A DNA stretch of 5,137 nucleotides from an uncultured Burkholderiales bacterium (GTDB lineage: Bacteria > Pseudomonadota > Gammaproteobacteria > Burkholderiales > Burkholderiaceae_C), in NCBI GenBank assembly GCA_903926695.1, contig CAIYKK010000545.1:1-5137 (forward strand), written 5' to 3'. Under the pieces are notes generated by a model. It saw only the letters and a program-made list of their open reading frames with translations, was not told the DNA's origin and did not search any database. Below are positions 4,774 to 5,137 of this stretch, in pieces. The position numbers and the translations under genes were made by a program. The first letter of the stretch is position 1, and every line of letters starts with the position of its first letter.

Positions 4774-5137
4774 TCAGACCCGCTCAAAAATCCCCGCCGC
4801 GCCCTGTCCCATGCCGACGCACATCGTCACCATGCCGTATTTCAGTTGATGGCGCCGTAGCGCGTGAATCACCGTGGCGGCGCGCATCGCCCCGGTGGCG
4901 CCCAGCGGATGGCCCAGCGCAATCGCGCCGCCCAGCGGGTTCACTGTGGCCGTGTCCAGCCCCAGCGTGTTGATGACGGCCAGCGACTGCGCGGCAAAAG
5001 CCTCGTTCAGCTCGATCCAGCCGATATCGTCCAGCCTCAAGCCCGCCTGGCGCAGCGCCGCCGGAACCGCTTCCACCGGGCCGATTCCCATGATGGCGGG
5101 CGGCACACCTTTGGCTGCAAAGCTGACAAAACGCGCC
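4774..5137 (-). CDS. Acetyl-CoA acyltransferase (thiolase), C-terminal 120 residues, cut by right window edge
   Basis: This is a degradative (FadA/PcaF-like) thiolase that cleaves 3-ketoacyl-CoA with CoA in the last step of beta-oxidation. The frame is open from the window edge (first full codon 5136-5134) to TGA 4776-4774, so about two thirds of the protein, including the nucleophilic N-domain Cys, lies outside. Visible in order: ARFVSFAAKG at the edge, GIGPVEAVPAAL, the WIELNEAFAAQ motif, GGAIALGHPLGATGA with the catalytic His (codon 4911-4909), and MCVGMGQGAAG with the acid/base Cys (codon 4821-4819), ending GIFERV. All expected C-terminal catalytic residues are present. FadA-type and beta-ketoadipyl thiolases cannot be separated on this fragment. 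The downstream enoyl-CoA isomerase favours fatty-acid oxidation. Confidence 0.95.
   Translation of the reverse strand, partial: ARFVSFAAKGVPPAIMGIGPVEAVPAALRQAGLRLDDIGWIELNEAFAAQSLAVINTLGLDTATVNPLGGAIALGHPLGATGAMRAATVIHALRRHQLKYGMVTMCVGMGQGAAGIFERV

Overview
The window looks like a chromosomal segment of a betaproteobacterium, most likely in or near the Comamonadaceae. This rests on the moderately high GC content, the style of the beta-oxidation proteins, and a KpsD/KpsE/KpsT/KpsM-type capsule exporter. The taxon is inferred from general familiarity, not from a search. Every supported gene is on the minus strand, so transcription runs from high to low coordinates.

Right part (about 3560-5137): a fatty-acid or acyl-CoA catabolism segment. 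It starts inside the C-terminal third of an acetyl-CoA acyltransferase (thiolase, 4774-5137, cut by the window edge). A 223-bp gap follows, with a terminator-like hairpin and six copies of a 7-bp tandem repeat (4700-4741). Next is a crotonase-fold protein (3771-4550) whose active site matches delta3,delta2-enoyl-CoA isomerases of the Eci2/PECI type better than classical enoyl-CoA hydratases. A hairpin plus six T residues at 3561-3582 probably ends this unit.

Middle (3256-3560): a gene-poor, partly AT-rich stretch (3281-3360 is about 35% GC by count) dense in short palindromes. It is the presumed control and leader region of the capsule operon. It also holds a weakly supported 51-codon cysteine- and tryptophan-rich reading frame (3350-3505) with a Shine-Dalgarno-like AGGA in front of its ATG. 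A TACAAT -10-like hexamer inside an 11-bp palindrome lies at the end of this frame. These are alternative readings of the leader, and neither is proven.

Left part (1-3255): a tightly packed ABC-transporter-dependent capsular polysaccharide export operon in the order kpsM (permease), kpsT (ATPase), kpsE (inner-membrane/periplasmic adaptor), kpsD (periplasmic/outer-membrane export protein, cut by the left edge). kpsM and kpsT overlap by ATGA, as do kpsT and kpsE, and kpsD starts 5 nt after kpsE. Together the four products would form the cell-envelope-spanning export path: KpsM2T2 moves a lipid-linked capsule chain across the inner membrane, and KpsE and KpsD carry it to the surface. The order is the one known from the Campylobacter jejuni kpsMTEDF cluster. 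Polymer synthesis genes (kpsC, kpsS, glycosyltransferases) are not in view.

I did not find a clearly new system. The most useful leads are the leader region with its possible small ORF, the TTG start of kpsM, the heptanucleotide repeat, and the reassignment of the crotonase.
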